Shown: one piece after another, positions 1 to 12,400 of the stretch | Numbering within the stretch: position 1 is the stretch's first letter | Layout: each line of letters starts with the position of its first letter | Assembly (NCBI GenBank): GCA_036925085.1 | Contig: JAUPFP010000003.1 | Span: 2,781,001 to 2,845,000 of the forward strand | Origin: Brachycybe producta | Lineage: Eukaryota > Arthropoda > Diplopoda > Playtdesmida > Andrognathidae | Reading direction: 5' to 3' | Length of the DNA: 64,000 bases | Translations under genes and position numbers: made by a program | Notes under the pieces: generated by a model | What the model saw: the letters and a program-made list of their open reading frames with translations, nothing else | What the model was told of the DNA's origin: nothing | Database searches by the model: none

Positions 1-200
1 ATTTCAATAAAAAAATTAATATTTTTAAAATTAATTATTAATTGGACTTTTAATCAAAAAGTCATGGGTTCGAGCCCCATGTCGGGTTAAAATTATTTTT
101 CCTAATATTACAAATTTATCATAAATTTTAATTTCAATCAAAAATTAATATTTTTTAATTATTTATTAACAAAAAAAAAATAATGAAAAAAATAACAATG
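1..200 (+). repeat. tRNA-Lys-half satellite monomer and AT-rich body
   Basis: Bases 42-87 are a 3' half of tRNA-Lys: ACTTTTAAT anticodon region, then a T arm with GGGTTCGAGCCCC. This is the same piece as at 38071 and 38232 but in opposite orientation. The flanks on both sides resemble the AT-rich body between the 38-kb copies (motif TTTCAATCAAAAATTAAT), so the monomer is tRNA half plus body, about 165 bp, and appears tandem here as well. The window starts inside it. Confidence 0.7.
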
Positions 201-1030
201 AACGAATTAAACGTCAATCGTAATTTGTATTATGAGCTTGTATTTCTAAAATGGCATTTGACCATTTGAAATAATAAAACAAATTACTATGAACACAAGT
301 ATCAATTACTTACGTCTTTTTATAATAACAAAAAAATAAGTTATTTTGAAAGGAAAATTAATAAAAAAAAAAAAAACCTGGCCTTTCTAAAGCATTATAT
401 AGGTTCGTAAATACTTATTATGTAACTGTACAATGACGTAAATACGACGTCAGTGAAATTTGATTATGATAAACTTTTTGAAAATAATAAAATAAACGCC
501 ATAGAAATATTTTTTTAAGCATTAATTGCAATTAAAACTAATAAAACCCTAACCATAAGGTGAAGGCTAACAGAAAAAAAAACCTTACTTCCTAAAAAAT
601 AATCAATATTCAACAGATAGCGTTTACCTTAAGATTGATGTTATTTTTATTCAGGTAATTAATAATAAAACAGTCATGTGATTAACATGTGAATAAATGA
701 GTATAGAAAATAAAAGCTAAATTATGTAACAGTTAAACTCAACAAGAGCTAAACTTAGAGGGGGCGAACTGGCCTATCCGAGAAATGGAGCATTTGCCGC
801 CAATGGGCCGCATAGTTTAAGGGCCAAAGTTTGCATTATATCTTCTGATTTGATAATGAATCGATAAGTTGCATACTCGCTAAGCTCGCTAGTGCAAAAA
901 TAGACAAATGATGCCACGTTTATTGCGGGTTTAAAATTTTTTTAGGTTTCCTTAAATTCAGGTAAATAATTCTCCCGGGGTCGTTTCTTTCTCGAAGTGT
1001 GCCCCTTGCTAAATTAAACAAGTGCTAGAG
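201..1030. other. A+T-rich intergenic DNA, no gene seen
   Basis: No coding similarity, RNA gene or clear repeat was recognised. Only short ORFs occur. Confidence 0.6.
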
Positions 1031-1039
1031 TAACCCGTT

Positions 1040-1960
1040 ACTTAATAGTTTAGTTCTTGTCCAGTTTTAGCTCTTATCCAGTTTAGTTCTTGTTCAGTTC
1101 ATATCTCGTCCAGTTTAGTTCCTTCTCAGTTTAGCTTTTGTCCTGTTGGGTTCCCATATGGTTTAGCAGCTCTTTTTTTTCCAAATTAGCTTTTATTTAG
1201 CTTTCAGTTTAGTTAATTATCAGTTCAGCTGTTGTCCTATTTGATTGCCATATGGTTTAGCAGCTCTTTTTTCCAAATTAGCTTTCATTTAGCTTTCAGT
1301 TTAGTTAATTTCCAGTTTAGCTTTTGTCCTGTTAGGTTCCCATATGGTTTAGCAGCTCTTTTTTTCCAAATTAGCTTTCATTTAGCTATCAGTTTAGTTA
1401 ACTTTCAGTTTAGCTTTTGTCCTATTTGGTTCCCATCTGATTTATCAGACGACAGATTACCTGAACGAAAAAAAGTCAATAAATCATTCGACTATGCAAT
1501 CTGCAGAATATTTTACTAAGTTTACGGTTCCCGTTTTAAGTTACTGTCCAGACAGTTTAGTTCTTCTTCAGTTTGGTTCCCGTGTCTGATTTAGTGTGTG
1601 TCTAGTTTATAATTTAGAACCAGTTTTATTCAGGACCAGTTTTGTTCAGTTTAGCAAAGTTTCAATCGAGTTTAGTTCTTGTTGTCTAGTTCAAGCTCTG
1701 GTCCAATACAGTTCTTCTGTCCAGTTATTTATTTCGACCAATTTAGCTCCTGTCCAGTTTATTTCTTATCCAACTATGCTAATTTTCTTCCTATTCAGTC
1801 AAGCTTTTGTTTAGTTTATTTTCCGTCCATTTTAGCTCTGGATCAGTTTAGCTCCTGACTTGTTTAGCTCATGTCTTGTTTAGCACTGGACCAGTTTAGT
1901 TCCTGTCCAATTATGTTAATGTCCAGTTTAGCTATTATTCAGTTTACCTTTAGTCAACGA
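1040..1960. repeat. Degenerate minisatellite (GTCCAGTTTAGCTCTTG type)
   Basis: Irregular repeats of CAGTTTAGCTCTTGTC and relatives, with longer recurring blocks around CCATATGGTTTAGCAGCTC at about 1155, 1250 and 1340. Its reverse complement (AAGAGCTAAAC, ACTGGACAAGAGC) is the motif of the 33-bp array in SIRT3 intron 3, so both belong to one family. ORFs read through it are repeat artefacts. Confidence 0.75.
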
Positions 1961-2059
1961 GCTTAAATTAAACAAGTAAACTGGTAAATAGCTATTTAAA
2001 AAAAATAGCTAAAACTAGAAAAAAAAAGAGCTAAATCTCCTGTCCTAAATAAAAGCTCC

Positions 2060-2780
2060 AATAAGAAGCTCACACCCATATTTCAAGTAGAAAATTGAGT
2101 CAAAATATCCAACTTTTTAAATGTCACATTTCTTTTAACCCTTTTGTTTTCAATTAGTTTTAATAAATTATAGGTTACTTCTAATTAGCATCTGACCTAA
2201 TATAATACATTCAGTTTTGGTTTAGAAAAAGCTCCTGTTTAATATTTTGGTCTCAAATGATTTCTTGAAAAATCGGTGTTAGTTTTTTTTTATTATTATT
2301 AATACTTGAGAGTTAAATGTCAAGAACAAAATGAGATTTGGTTAAATGGTTTTTCAGAAATATGTATTTCTTGTTGTTGTACTACTAACCTTTACAAATA
2401 CTAGTGAAAACCAAATATACTTTTATGAATAAATTAATGACTTCCAGTTTTGAGAAGTAATTTGGAAAAAGTAAAAAATCCCTGTAAATTACTCTGTAAT
2501 TTATCACCATTACTTTTGAAACTTAGTAATTTTTTGAAGATTTTTTAAAATTACTTTTGTTTTTACATTTTAAACTATTTTTCTTGCTCAATTTTAACTA
2601 CTCGAAACTTCAGTTAACTATTTCTGATTTTCTTCTTCAAATTGACTGATGTGCATTTGAACGTCATTTTCTATATTCACTTATGTAATTGCTGTTTTTG
2701 ACCAACAGTTACAAAATTACTTAAATTTTAGCATTTGATGACGTCACATTTTCTTTATTATCTAATTTCTTATTGGAAAA
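2060..2780. other. A+T-rich intergenic DNA, no gene seen
   Basis: Nothing beyond simple AT-rich sequence and short ORFs was recognised. Confidence 0.55.
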
Positions 2781-2789
2781 TGTTTCAAA

Positions 2790-3190
2790 TGTCTTGAGAA
2801 AATGAGTAATTGTAACTTTTCTTTTTTAAATTTCATAATTGTAATTAACTTATTTTTAAAATTAAGTAATTGCAGTTAACTTTTTAAAATTTAGTAATTG
2901 TAACTAATTTCTTTTTAAAGTTTAGTAATTGCAATTAACTTTTTTTAAAATTTAGGAATTGTAATTAACTTTTTTTAAAATTTAGAAATTGTAATTAACT
3001 TTTGTAAAATTTAGGAATTATAATAGCAATCAATTTATAATTAAAATTTAGTTATTGTAATTTATTTTTAAAATTTCATAATTGCAATCAATTGTAGTCC
3101 TTTTTTCTTCGTAATTTTAATTAAATTTTAAAATTTCATAATTGTAATTAATTAGTTTTACTGATGTAATTACTAAATGTAATTAATTAC
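2790..3190. repeat. Tandem repeat of about 35-40 bp (AATTTAGTAATTGTAATTAAC)
   Basis: About ten irregular units of the type TTTTTAAAATTTAGTAATTG plus TAATTAAC. Units vary in length and base content, so this is an old array. Confidence 0.75.
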
Positions 3191-3519
3191 TTTAAAAAGT
3201 AACTTGTCGCAGCAAGTATTTTTTTTTTTTGGAAATCTTTATTTAATGATAAAGTGAACGGCCAAATAACCTGTAAATGGTCTGTCTGTCTAGGGGTCTT
3301 TCAGGTAAAACATATTTGAGGATGGCTGGCCATTTGTTCACTTCGCTTTTGTGTCAGTTGTTTATTGGACTCTTCATTAGGCCTATCTGTCTAGTGTCTG
3401 TCTAAGCCATGGGCTAAAAAAATAATAATCCAAACACATTTATGTCAGTTCAAATTTTCTATTCGTTATTTTTGAGATTGCAGCCGCCATTTGCAAAATA
3501 TGAAAATTGTCTCTGTAGT

Positions 3520-3690
3520 TAAGAAGCAATTAGAAACTAGAAGAGTAAGTGAATCATATAAAATGATTTTTCATGTTGGGGTATTTTCACATTTTCACAA
3601 ACTGACTAAATAAAAAGCTTATTTTGAAAGATAACCCCTTAAGTGACTGAGCTATCAATTCTAGTTTCTAAAATACTAAGTGCAGTCTGC
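3520..3690. mobile_element. Hairpin element, 'GAAACTAGAAGGGTAGC' family
   Basis: Two inverted arms, with GAAACTAGAAGAG at about 3533 and TCTAGTTTCTAAAA at about 3659, surround a CATGTTG...AAAGATA core. It is one of many copies in this window. No coding capacity. Confidence 0.6.
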
Positions 3691-3756
3691 GCCCTCTATT
3701 GGCCACACTCAGTTTTGGCACGAAATGCACCATAGGAAGAGTTCTTATTTGAGTTA

Positions 3757-4062
3757 TACCTAGTATACACACCTGATAATTTAAATGCATTTAAATAATA
3801 AATGTGTTTCTACAGAGCCCTGTGAAGGACAAACAAACAATATGTCGAATTCTCAATTTATTCAGTTAATTAATCTCAAAATATTGAGTTAATACTTAAA
3901 TATATAAACTAATGACAAAATATTGATTTAGTATTTCAATTTAAAATATTAATAATTAAAGTCAATTTTTATTTGGTGTTCATGTCCTTAACTGGATTCC
4001 GTATAATTCACCCTAAACACATTTAATTCGAATTCATTTAACTCATGACTGTGTACAAGGTA
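3757..4062 (+). mobile_element. Harbinger-like MITE with TTA target duplication
   Basis: About 306 bp, with ends TACCTAGTATACACACC and GTGTACAAGGTA flanked on both sides by TTA (3754-3756, 4063-4065). A TWA duplication with short inverted ends is typical of PIF/Harbinger MITEs. Other copies lie at 5257-5836, 24256-24568 and 59843-60144. Internal AATTTAAATGCATTTAAAT and GAATTCATTTAACTC blocks are conserved. The superfamily call is inferred. Confidence 0.75.
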
Positions 4063-4069
4063 TTAGTTA

Positions 4070-5180
4070 CCTCTGTATATTTATCACACATATACAGAGG
4101 TAAATCAACTAAGAGCTTTTCTTATGGAGCCTTTCGTGCCAAAACTGAGTGTTGCCAATAGATGGCGCAAACTGCACTTAAGTGCTTCAGTTACAATAAG
4201 ATTCAATAGACATAAAATAAAAATGGATGACATTTTAAGGCAAAGATGTCTTCCTTCTAGCTTCAAAAAGCAAGACGATTCTTCAATTCTCTTTTGACTT
4301 TTTGTTTCTAACATGGAGCTTTATAAATTTATTTTGGTTAAAATGTGATTTGCAACCATTTTGTCACAAACACAAATTTCTAAATCAACTTCAAACAGAT
4401 TAAGAAAGAAAATAAAAACCTGACCCATCTGCATTTTAAAATTATTACCAAAAGACCCAGTTCCAAAAAAAAAAAAATAATAGTCAAAACCTAAAACTAA
4501 TGACACAATTTTGCGACCACTAAAAATATATATATTAAGTTAAATCTCTTTTTTTTTAAACTACAAAAAAAAACACGTAACATGGCTTAAAGCAAACGAA
4601 TTCTTAAAACAACCAACAACAAAAAAATTTCAACCAAAATTTTGAAAGTAGCCACAAACACACACAAAAAAAACATTTTGTGGAAAAAAGTGAAGGTCTA
4701 ACTCATCAGAATTCAAACCACAACTTGAGAAAAAGACTAGAATTAAAATTCAACTTTAAAAAAAAAACCTAATATATTTAACCTACAAAAACTCTCTTAT
4801 TTCGCTCCCTATCTCTGACGTCATCAAAGTTAACCGAAAAAAAAAAGTGGCACAAAATTAATTTCAAAGGCAAAAATATGTTACATAAATGAAAGTGACC
4901 AATGCCACTAAATATCAAAAGAAGAAAACTTTTAAAATTTTATATTATATCTTCAATGGTTTTTATAATTCTTTTCTGTTTCTATTATGAGCCTCATATA
5001 TCTTCAGGTTTTTTTTTCGTCTTTACTTAATTATGTTGTATTTTAATACTTTATTGATGCTAACTAGGAAGGCTACAGGGTGTTTATCTAGAGACTATGA
5101 GGGCAAATTGGGCTCATATGACCCAAAACAAGCAAAAAAAAAATCATAACCACGTTACATTTCTATTCGCTATTTCGCAT
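4070..5180. other. Intergenic DNA, no gene seen
   Basis: A+T-rich with long A runs. The piece at 4135-4180 holds CCAATAGATGGCGC, a CTCF-like sequence, mirrored loosely at 3690-3710. No coding similarity. Confidence 0.55.
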
Positions 5181-5836
5181 TCCTTAACTAGATTCCGTAT
5201 AATTCACCTAAACACATTTAATTTGAATTCATTTAACTCATGACTGTGTACAAGGCATAAAATGAATTCAAATTAAATGTGTTTAGGTGAATTATACGGA
5301 ATCCAGTTAAAGACAAGAACCAAATAAAAATTGACTTTATTATTAATATTTTAATTTGAAATACTAAATCAATATTTTGTCAATAGTTTATAGAAATTAT
5401 ATAAGTATTAACTCAATATTTTCAGATTATTAACTGAATAAATTGAATTCGACATATTGTTTGTTTGTCCTTCACGGGACTCTGTAGAACACGTTTATTA
5501 TTTAAATACATTTAAATTATCAGGTGTCTACTAGGTATAACACCTTGTACACACGTGAGTTAAATGAATTCAAATTAAATGTGTTTCGGGTGAATTATAC
5601 GGAATCCAGTTAAGGACATGAACCAAATAAAAATTGACTTTATTATTAATATTTCAAATTGAAATTACTAAATCAACATTTTGTCAATAGTTTATATTTA
5701 AGTATTAACTCAATATTTTTCAGATTATTAACTGAATAAATAGAATTCGACATATTGTTTGTTTGTCCTTCACGGAGCTCTGTAGAACCAGTTTATTATT
5801 TAAATGTATTTAAATTGTCAGGTGTGTACTTGGTAT
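5181..5836 (-). mobile_element. Cluster of TTA/TAA-type MITEs
   Basis: A short plus-oriented end fragment (5181-5256) is joined head to head with two minus-oriented copies placed directly in tandem (5257-5539 and 5540-5836). They share the GACATATTGTTTGTTTGTCC and CACATTTAATTTGAATTC blocks with the copy at 3757. The abutting copies suggest repeated insertion into the same site. Confidence 0.75.
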
Positions 5837-5841
5837 TAAGA

Positions 5842-5945
5842 GTGAAAACCGTTTAACACGAAAATATCCGATAACATGAAATATATTTTTAGGTCTGGTC
5901 CCATTAAGATAATTTCTTTTAACACAAAAAATATTCTGGTCCCTT
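5842..5945. repeat. Fragment of 'GTTAAACGGTTTTCACTG' repeat
   Basis: Contains GAAAACCGTTTAACACGAAA and ACGAAATATATTTTTAGG-like words shared with 8985-9335, 47400-47725 and the tandem array at 61080-61860. Confidence 0.6.
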
Positions 5946-6034
5946 AACCTTTAAGGTGGTTTTAAAGTGTAAAAGGCGCCTTTCAAACTCTTGATTATTC
6001 TGTTTTTAAGGTGCAAAATGAAGACGAAATTATG

Positions 6035-6290
6035 ATTGTGTTTTAGAAACTAGAAGGGGTAGCTCAATCACTCAAGTGTATTTTTATGTTGATATCTTTC
6101 AAAATAAGCTTTTATGGAAGTTTGAAAATGTGACAACTTTAAGACAGATATTTTAAGTTTTTATTTATAAAAAGTTTATTTTGAAAAATATTAACATGTT
6201 TCAGCTAATCCTTCTAGTTTCTAAAACACTTTTCTACTTTCTGAGCTACCCTTCTAGTTTCTTAAAACACAATTTTCTCTTAATTTTGTT
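6035..6290. mobile_element. Hairpin element, 'GAAACTAGAAGGGTAGC' family
   Basis: Inverted arms: GAAACTAGAAGGGGTAGCTC near 6048 and GAGCTACCCTTCTAGTTTC near 6241, with mirrored TCAAAATAAGCTTTT and AAAAAGTTTATTTTGAAA blocks between. Confidence 0.7.
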
Positions 6291-7052
6291 CCTCAAAAGT
6301 GTTCGAAAATCAGCTGTTCCTATAACCCCTATTAAATACTAAAAAAGTAGAAACCTATATAAAGCTCATGGCCCAGGGCCTCATGGTTCAACACATCATA
6401 TGAACCAGGTTGTGACTAGACTTGCAATTTTATTTTAAAAAAGGCGCCTGGGTTTTGGTGGACCTCGTTTACCTGGTAGGCTTCATTGTGCCTCATGTAC
6501 CTGCTACGCTTTCTGAATCTGATAGTCTTAATGGGCTTCATGAACTTGATGAGTTGAGCTCACTGTAAAATGTTGTGGGCTGGGCCTCAATTTATTTTTT
6601 ACAAAATGTAGGTCTCTACTAAATTATAAATCAACTTGAAGTGATCCTTGAAATGTAGCCACAGGTAATTCAAGATAACCCAAAATGAAACAATCTCTTG
6701 AGGCTAGAATAACCAGGAACTTTCAGAACTTTACAAATTTGCAAAAAAAAAAAAGTTAGTACAGTCTGCCTTTTCATAACAACACTTAGAAGGTGCAACC
6801 TTTTGTTAAGTTTCGCACTTCAGCAACAAAATGTCCACAATGTGACGACCATCAGGAAAAAAAAGATGATTTGTTTGTATCTTAGAAAACCCACTGGAAG
6901 CCTCCTCAGAGGGGACTGAAGTTGAAGGCCAAGTACTTAAGACTCAAAACTCAAGTGCGAAAGAAAAAAAAAATCACCACTCAAACTTCAACTTCAACCC
7001 CTCTGAGCAGGTTAACCAATCAAATAATAATTATTTCTGATAACACTTAAGG

Positions 7053-7263
7053 ACAGGCAATTAGAAATCGTCCCGGGACATACAGAAGTTGGCTCCGCCC
7101 TTTTTATGACGAACGCAACTTCTAATTGGTTGGTTATGTAGTCTGACGTCACATGCTCCGTCCCTTTTCAACGTCGAACCACACAACAAACCAATTAGAA
7201 GTTGCCGGTCGTCATAACAAAGGCGGAGCCAACTTCTGTTTGTCCCGATTTCTAATTGCCTGT
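7053..7263. mobile_element. Foldback MITE with 9-bp target duplication (copy 1)
   Basis: About 211 bp, nearly self-complementary, beginning ACAGGCAATTAGAAAT and ending ATTTCTAATTGCCTGT. Flanked by the exact 9-bp duplication CACTTAAGG (7044-7052 and 7264-7272). Arms carry GGCGGAGCCAACTTCTG and AACTTCTAATTGGTT; the loop side holds CTGACGTCACATGCTCCG, i.e. a TGACGTCA octamer at 7144-7151. Nine-base duplications point to a Mutator-like (MULE) family, but no transposase is present. Confidence 0.85.
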
Positions 7264-7267
7264 CACT

Positions 7268-7797
7268 TAAGGTGGCTGAATAGATATTTATTTTGTTTTC
7301 GTCCACTCCTCATGTCGCCTCATTGCAGTGTCTATTATATTCCATAGGAGGTCTCCTCCTCTCCCACCTGCGGTTTCAGGAAGAAACATTACGGAAAAAA
7401 AAATTCAATGTGTTTTAGAAACTAGAATAGTTGGTAATAATGCTAAATATTTGTTCATGATGATATCTTTCAAAATACACTTATGACAGTTTGAAAAATA
7501 GGCGAAAATAATTTTTCAATGAAATTTCAATGGAAAAAAACCTTAAAAATGGATCATTTTTCCAAACTGAACTATAAAATTGTTTAATTTTTAAGATATT
7601 GTCATGAAAAAAAAAAAACATTTAGCATCATCTTTAACCATTCTAGTTTTGAAAGCAAATTGAATTTTGCTATAATGTTGTTTCTAAAAAACGTTTGCTT
7701 TGCGCTTTTGCGTCAAAATTTTCCAAACAAAAAAAAACCATCACAGCAGTGGCGCCATCTAGATAGATAATAAAAATAAATACCTATTCAGCCACCT
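7268..7797. mobile_element. Foldback element, 'AGGTGGCTGAATAGATATTT' family (copy 1)
   Basis: About 530 bp with terminal inverted ends AGGTGGCTGAATAGATATTT and AAATACCTATTCAGCCACCT. Internal inverted blocks: GAAACTAGAATAGTTGG against ACCATTCTAGTTTTGAAA, and a GGCGCCA word near the right end. Other copies lie at 8433-8972 and 55008-55587, with partial ones at 33755-34175, 53043-53130 and 63270-63780. Confidence 0.75.
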
Positions 7798-7959
7798 AGA
7801 CTGACTGAGCTACCCCTTCTAGTTTTTCTAAAACACATTCAAGCTTCTCATGATTTTGCATCAGAAAGAGGCGCATTTACACTTTTAAAACCACCTTAAT
7901 TACTTCTCTTCGGCGGCCTCGGCCTCGTAGTTACTCGAGACAAAGATTTGACGTCGAAA

Positions 7960-7982
7960 CCATCTCTCTCTCTCTCTCTCTT
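7960..7982. repeat. CT microsatellite
   Basis: Uninterrupted CT dinucleotides in otherwise unremarkable intergenic DNA. Confidence 0.9.
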
Positions 7983-8432
7983 TTTATTTTTGGATGAAAA
8001 ATAATCAAAGAGATTGTGAAAAGCCTTTGGGCCTGATGATGACATTCCTTATCAGTGACCCTGGACATAAGTCTGTAAAAGCGTAAAGTTGTCCAGAAAC
8101 TTACAAAAAACCACCCGAAAGATGCAATATATTTAACGAAACGTGCCGTTCGTAATACCAATGAGGTTAGAAAACTCACAAGAGTCAGTTGTAACCTGTG
8201 TTTTAAATTTCGAACTTTCTAAGAAAAGATTAAAATACGTAAGTGAAACAAAAAAAAACATTAAAATATTAAATAAACAAAAATAAATTTTACTACTTCT
8301 TAGGAAGTTGTCAGGAAATATCAAACAGAAAATTAAAAGAAGATTAGATGAAAAAAAAAAACAACAGATTCAGTTGTTTTTTTTCCCGTTTCGTATTAAA
8401 CAATGTGAATTTAAATAAGAGTGGAAAACCGT

Positions 8433-8980
8433 TTAAGATGGCTGAATAGATATTTATTTTGCTTTTTCCTCTCTTACGGCGCCACCACAGTGGTCAAATT
8501 TGGTTGCAAAAACGTCAAGCGAAATGTTTTGTTTTTTTAAAAAACATTATGAAAAAATTCTAATTGTTTTCAAAACTAGAATGGTAAAAGATTCTGCTAA
8601 AAGTTTTTTCATGTCAATATCTTAAAAAATAAACAATTTTATAGTTCAGTTTGAAAAACGACCCGTGTTTTTTTTTGGTTTTTTTCCATTAAAATTTCAT
8701 TGGAAAAACTATTTTCGCCTTTTTTTTTTAAACTGTTATAAAAAGTTTATTTTGTAAGATATCATCATGAAAAAAACGTTTAGCATTATCAGCAACTATT
8801 CTAGTTTCTAAAACACTTTGAATTTTTTCGTAATGTTTCTTCTGAAAAACGTTCGTTTGAAAAATAGAAATTTTCTCAGGTTGGAGGAGGAAAGAGACCT
8901 CCGATAGAACATAATAGTAACTGTTAGCAGCGCCATCTGAGAGGACAAAAACAAAATAAACATATATGAAAAAGCCACCT
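8433..8980. mobile_element. Foldback element, 'AGGTGGCTGAATAGATATTT' family (copy 2)
   Basis: Same structure as 7268-7797. The left end is AAGATGGCTGAATAGATATT and the right end is a diverged AAAAGCCACCTT. It holds GGAGGAGGAAAGAGACCTCC and GCGCCATCTGAGAGG near the right arm. A C20 homopolymer follows at 8991-9010. Confidence 0.7.
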
Positions 8981-8990
8981 TAATACGAAA

Positions 8991-9010
8991 CCCCCCCCCC
9001 CCCCCCCCCC
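8991..9010. repeat. C20 homopolymer
   Basis: Twenty consecutive C residues lie between the end of a foldback element and a 'GTTAAACGG' repeat. The minus strand is a G20 run able to form G-quadruplexes. Confidence 0.95.
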
Positions 9011-9345
9011 GGATAACACGAAATAGATTTTCAGTCCAGTTCCTTAGAAAAGTAAAAAAAAATTTCTTAACCGAAGAGGGGAAAAAAATTATTCCAGTTT
9101 CTCAAATTTTGTGTTAAACGGTTTCCACTGCCAATGAAAAAATCGGCTAAAACGAAATATATTTTCAATAAATACTTTTAAAACGAAATTCGTTTAACAC
9201 ACAAGCATATTCGGGTCCCTTCCTTTTGTTCTTCCCATGTTAAATGGCTCCGACTATAGTTCGTGTTAAACGGTTCTGACTGTATTTCGTGTTCAACGGT
9301 TTCGACTGTATTTCGTGTTATCCGTTATCGTGTTAAACTGTATTT
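9011..9345. repeat. 'GTTAAACGGTTTTCACTG' repeat block
   Basis: Several rounds of TTCGTGTTAAACGG, TATTTCGTGTTATCCG and AACGAATTCGTTTAACAC-type words, related to 5842-5945, 47400-47725 and 61080-61860. Confidence 0.7.
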
Positions 9346-9444
9346 TAATCTGTTTAAAATTTACTCAAAATTACACCAACTCCACTTTATCGAAGGCAGC
9401 CGAGTTTTTTTTAAAAAAACATGACTTTTTTGTTGCAACTGGAA

Positions 9445-12400
9445 TCAAGTGACTCGAAACATTTCTCCCATAAGTGACAACCGAAGTAGAAACGGTTGTG
9501 CCGGACACGACATAACTTCGTGTCCGACTTTTAACGGAGTGTAAGGTCGGATCGTAGAACTGTTCCTCTCGACACTCACGAGATTGATTCCGGAAAGATC
9601 GAGAAGACCGGAAGATCGAAGAGTATCTCTTTGAACATTACTTAAAATCGGTTTAGTTCCGGTCCAAAATGAAGAAGAAACTGACGTAGCTTCCTTTTCG
9701 ATACTAATTTCTTGCTCGTTATCTTTATCGAGACATTTGGTATTTTTAGTTTCGGCCGATTCGCCGTCAACTTCGCCGAGATACGTCACTTTACCGGTTC
9801 CAGCAGACAACAACTGCGAGAAGGAAGGTGTCGTTTGCGAAGCGTCACCGCTCGGACCAACCGGATGGCTTTCGGACACCGAGAAACTCATCGTCACATC
9901 GGCCTCGACATCGTTCACCTCCTCGACCACCGAATACGAAGACACGATCTTATCGTCATCGGTGTCCAACGACGATTGGACAACAATCGGACTCAAATTC
10001 GTGACAGCATCACCATCCGATGAAGATGAAGAATCGACGACGATTGAGTCCGACCACGGCAAAGAGTTCGGTGACGATTGCAACAACGGAGACACTAACG
10101 GTTCGTCTTCTTCCGCCAATGATACGGTCATATTTGTTCGTTTTGGTTTAATCGAACGCCGTTTTGAAGTACGGAACGGTTTCAAACCGTCTCCGTCATC
10201 CAACCCAAGTAAAGCAAGAAGATCCATGTTGTCGTGAAAATTCTGAAGGATCGCACCTTCCTCTTTAGCGGCACTGCAGCAGTAAACTGCAGCCACATCG
10301 ATCGGATGAGCTTCTATAAGGAAATCGCGTAGATTTCTTGTTTTGAGCACATAACACTTGAACTTCAACTCTCTGAACAGGGTTCCAACATAGAAAACCC
10401 GTGTGTCTTACAGAGACACTTAAAAGGGTTTTTTCCTTTTAAATTAGAACTCTGCTCAGAGGGTTTAAGTTCAAGTGTAAAGGCCCAAATTCAAAATGAA
10501 AACTTGGCACTTGAAACGTCAACTTGAACCCTCTCAAAAGGGGTTTCAACTGTTAAAGATATTCAGTATAACAGTTTTTTTTTATATTGAAATCCTTTTC
10601 AGACGCAGTTCAAGTTCCAGGTTTTATTTCTTGAATTTGGGCCTTTACGCTTGAATTTCAACCTGAACTCTCGCAGCAGGGTGGCAATTTAGAAATACCT
10701 AATATTAGAAACCCTTTAACCAGGGATTCCCTCTGACGAAACACTTTTCAAACATTTCAAACTGGATTCAAGAGTCAAGTTTTCTTCTTGAATTTAGGAA
10801 CTTACACTTGAACTTTAACCCTCCAAGCAGAGTTCTAATATAGAAAAAAACGTTGTTTTATTAAAACCCTCTAAGCAGGGTTCCAAAATATGAAAAACCA
10901 TGTTTTATTCAAACCCCTTTAACAGAGGTTTTCCTAAGTTGAAACTTTATTCAAGAGGGTTCAAGATGAAGTTCAAGTGCCAAGTGTTTCATCTTGAATT
11001 TGGGCTTCAGAATAATGAACTTCCAACATAGTGATGAGCACAGTTCTGATTTAAATAAAACTCTCTTACCGATACCCTTTAACAGGATTTTTTTCTTATA
11101 TTGGGACCCTTGTCGAAGGGTTCAAGTGCCAAGTTTTCTTCCTGAATTAATGTTTTAGTACTTTAAACCTATATATATTCGTATTAACTCTTCGGTAAAT
11201 CCGAAATCTCCCGCTTTGAATCGTATCTTTGCCAAAAACCAAAAACATGGCTTCCTAGAATTCTCAATCATTTTCCAGCTTTTTACGCTTCGTATTACTC
11301 AACGTTTCATCATTTTGAACAGGCAAGAGTTCATTTTCGACCATTGGAAACAAAAAAACAAAAATGAAAAGTTAAGAAAATATTAAAATTCTTACCAGTG
11401 TTGAAAACGAATCCTCCAGTCTCGAGAACGCATTCTCCGTGTGATGCCTTAACGATCGTTCCTTTTCTACCGTCGTTATGAAGAAAGTTATCCGGATCGA
11501 AAAGCAAATAAAGATATTTCGTCGTTTCGGCAAGAAAGAAAGACTCCATCCGATCTTCGACAACGTGATTACGAACATCTTTGATCTTTAAAAAATGAAT
11601 TTAATATAAAGATTCTAAAATTTTGTACAAAAAACATCGTTACGCACAAAACAATTGTTTCAACTGATTCTCACCGTTGCGTAACCGCACGGAGTTTTAG
11701 CACTAAAATCGATCGATTCGACAATATCCATTCCCATTTCGAGAAATGAAGGATCTTTCGTCGCTTTGTAAACGTACATGATGCTTTCGATCAGTTCTAA
11801 CGAGAGACAAAAAAAAACAAATCGTTTTGTTACGCGTGTTAGGCCCGGATCCACATCAAGCTGACAAAACACAAACAAGACAAAAACTCATGTGTTTCAA
11901 GACAAACTGACGACGATTCTAAAATATTTCTGCGACTTTTGTGTTTTGTTTTTTGTCTGCAATTTCACAAACTATTCCAAGCCTCGCCGCAAGTCGGTAA
12001 ACATCAAAAGGGGGTTTTTGTTTTGTCTCTGTATTACGCAACATTTTGTCAACTCTTGTCTGTGCAGTTGCGGACAGCTAATATTAAAACAACAACAGAT
12101 CAGTTGCGTAGTTTACGTAGGACAGCTAAAGAAAAAAAAACAAAACCCAAATTTGTTTGTGTTTTGTCACAAATTTGTTGTGGTTTTTGTCTTGAGTACA
12201 TGCTGACAGTTGTTTCAGTATTGTTTTGTGTTCAAGATCTGCTAAACCCTCCTTCGCGTCTTTTTTCAGGGCATTTTTTTTTATCCTGTTTAGCCTTCTT
12301 TACTTTCACCATTAAACCAAAGCGAGTAAAGCTTTTATTTAACTTTGTAATTTGTGTGTTTGTTTGTCCCCACCACCTTCTGAAATATTTGAAAACAATT

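Noticed and set aside
1232-1814. ORFs of 95 and 72 codons
   Set aside because: They read through the degenerate CAGTTTAGCTCTTGTC repeat.
9712-10237. Plus-strand ORFs of 103 and 166 codons
   Set aside because: Antisense shadows of EDEM2 exon 10, whose minus-strand frame ends in a family-specific motif.
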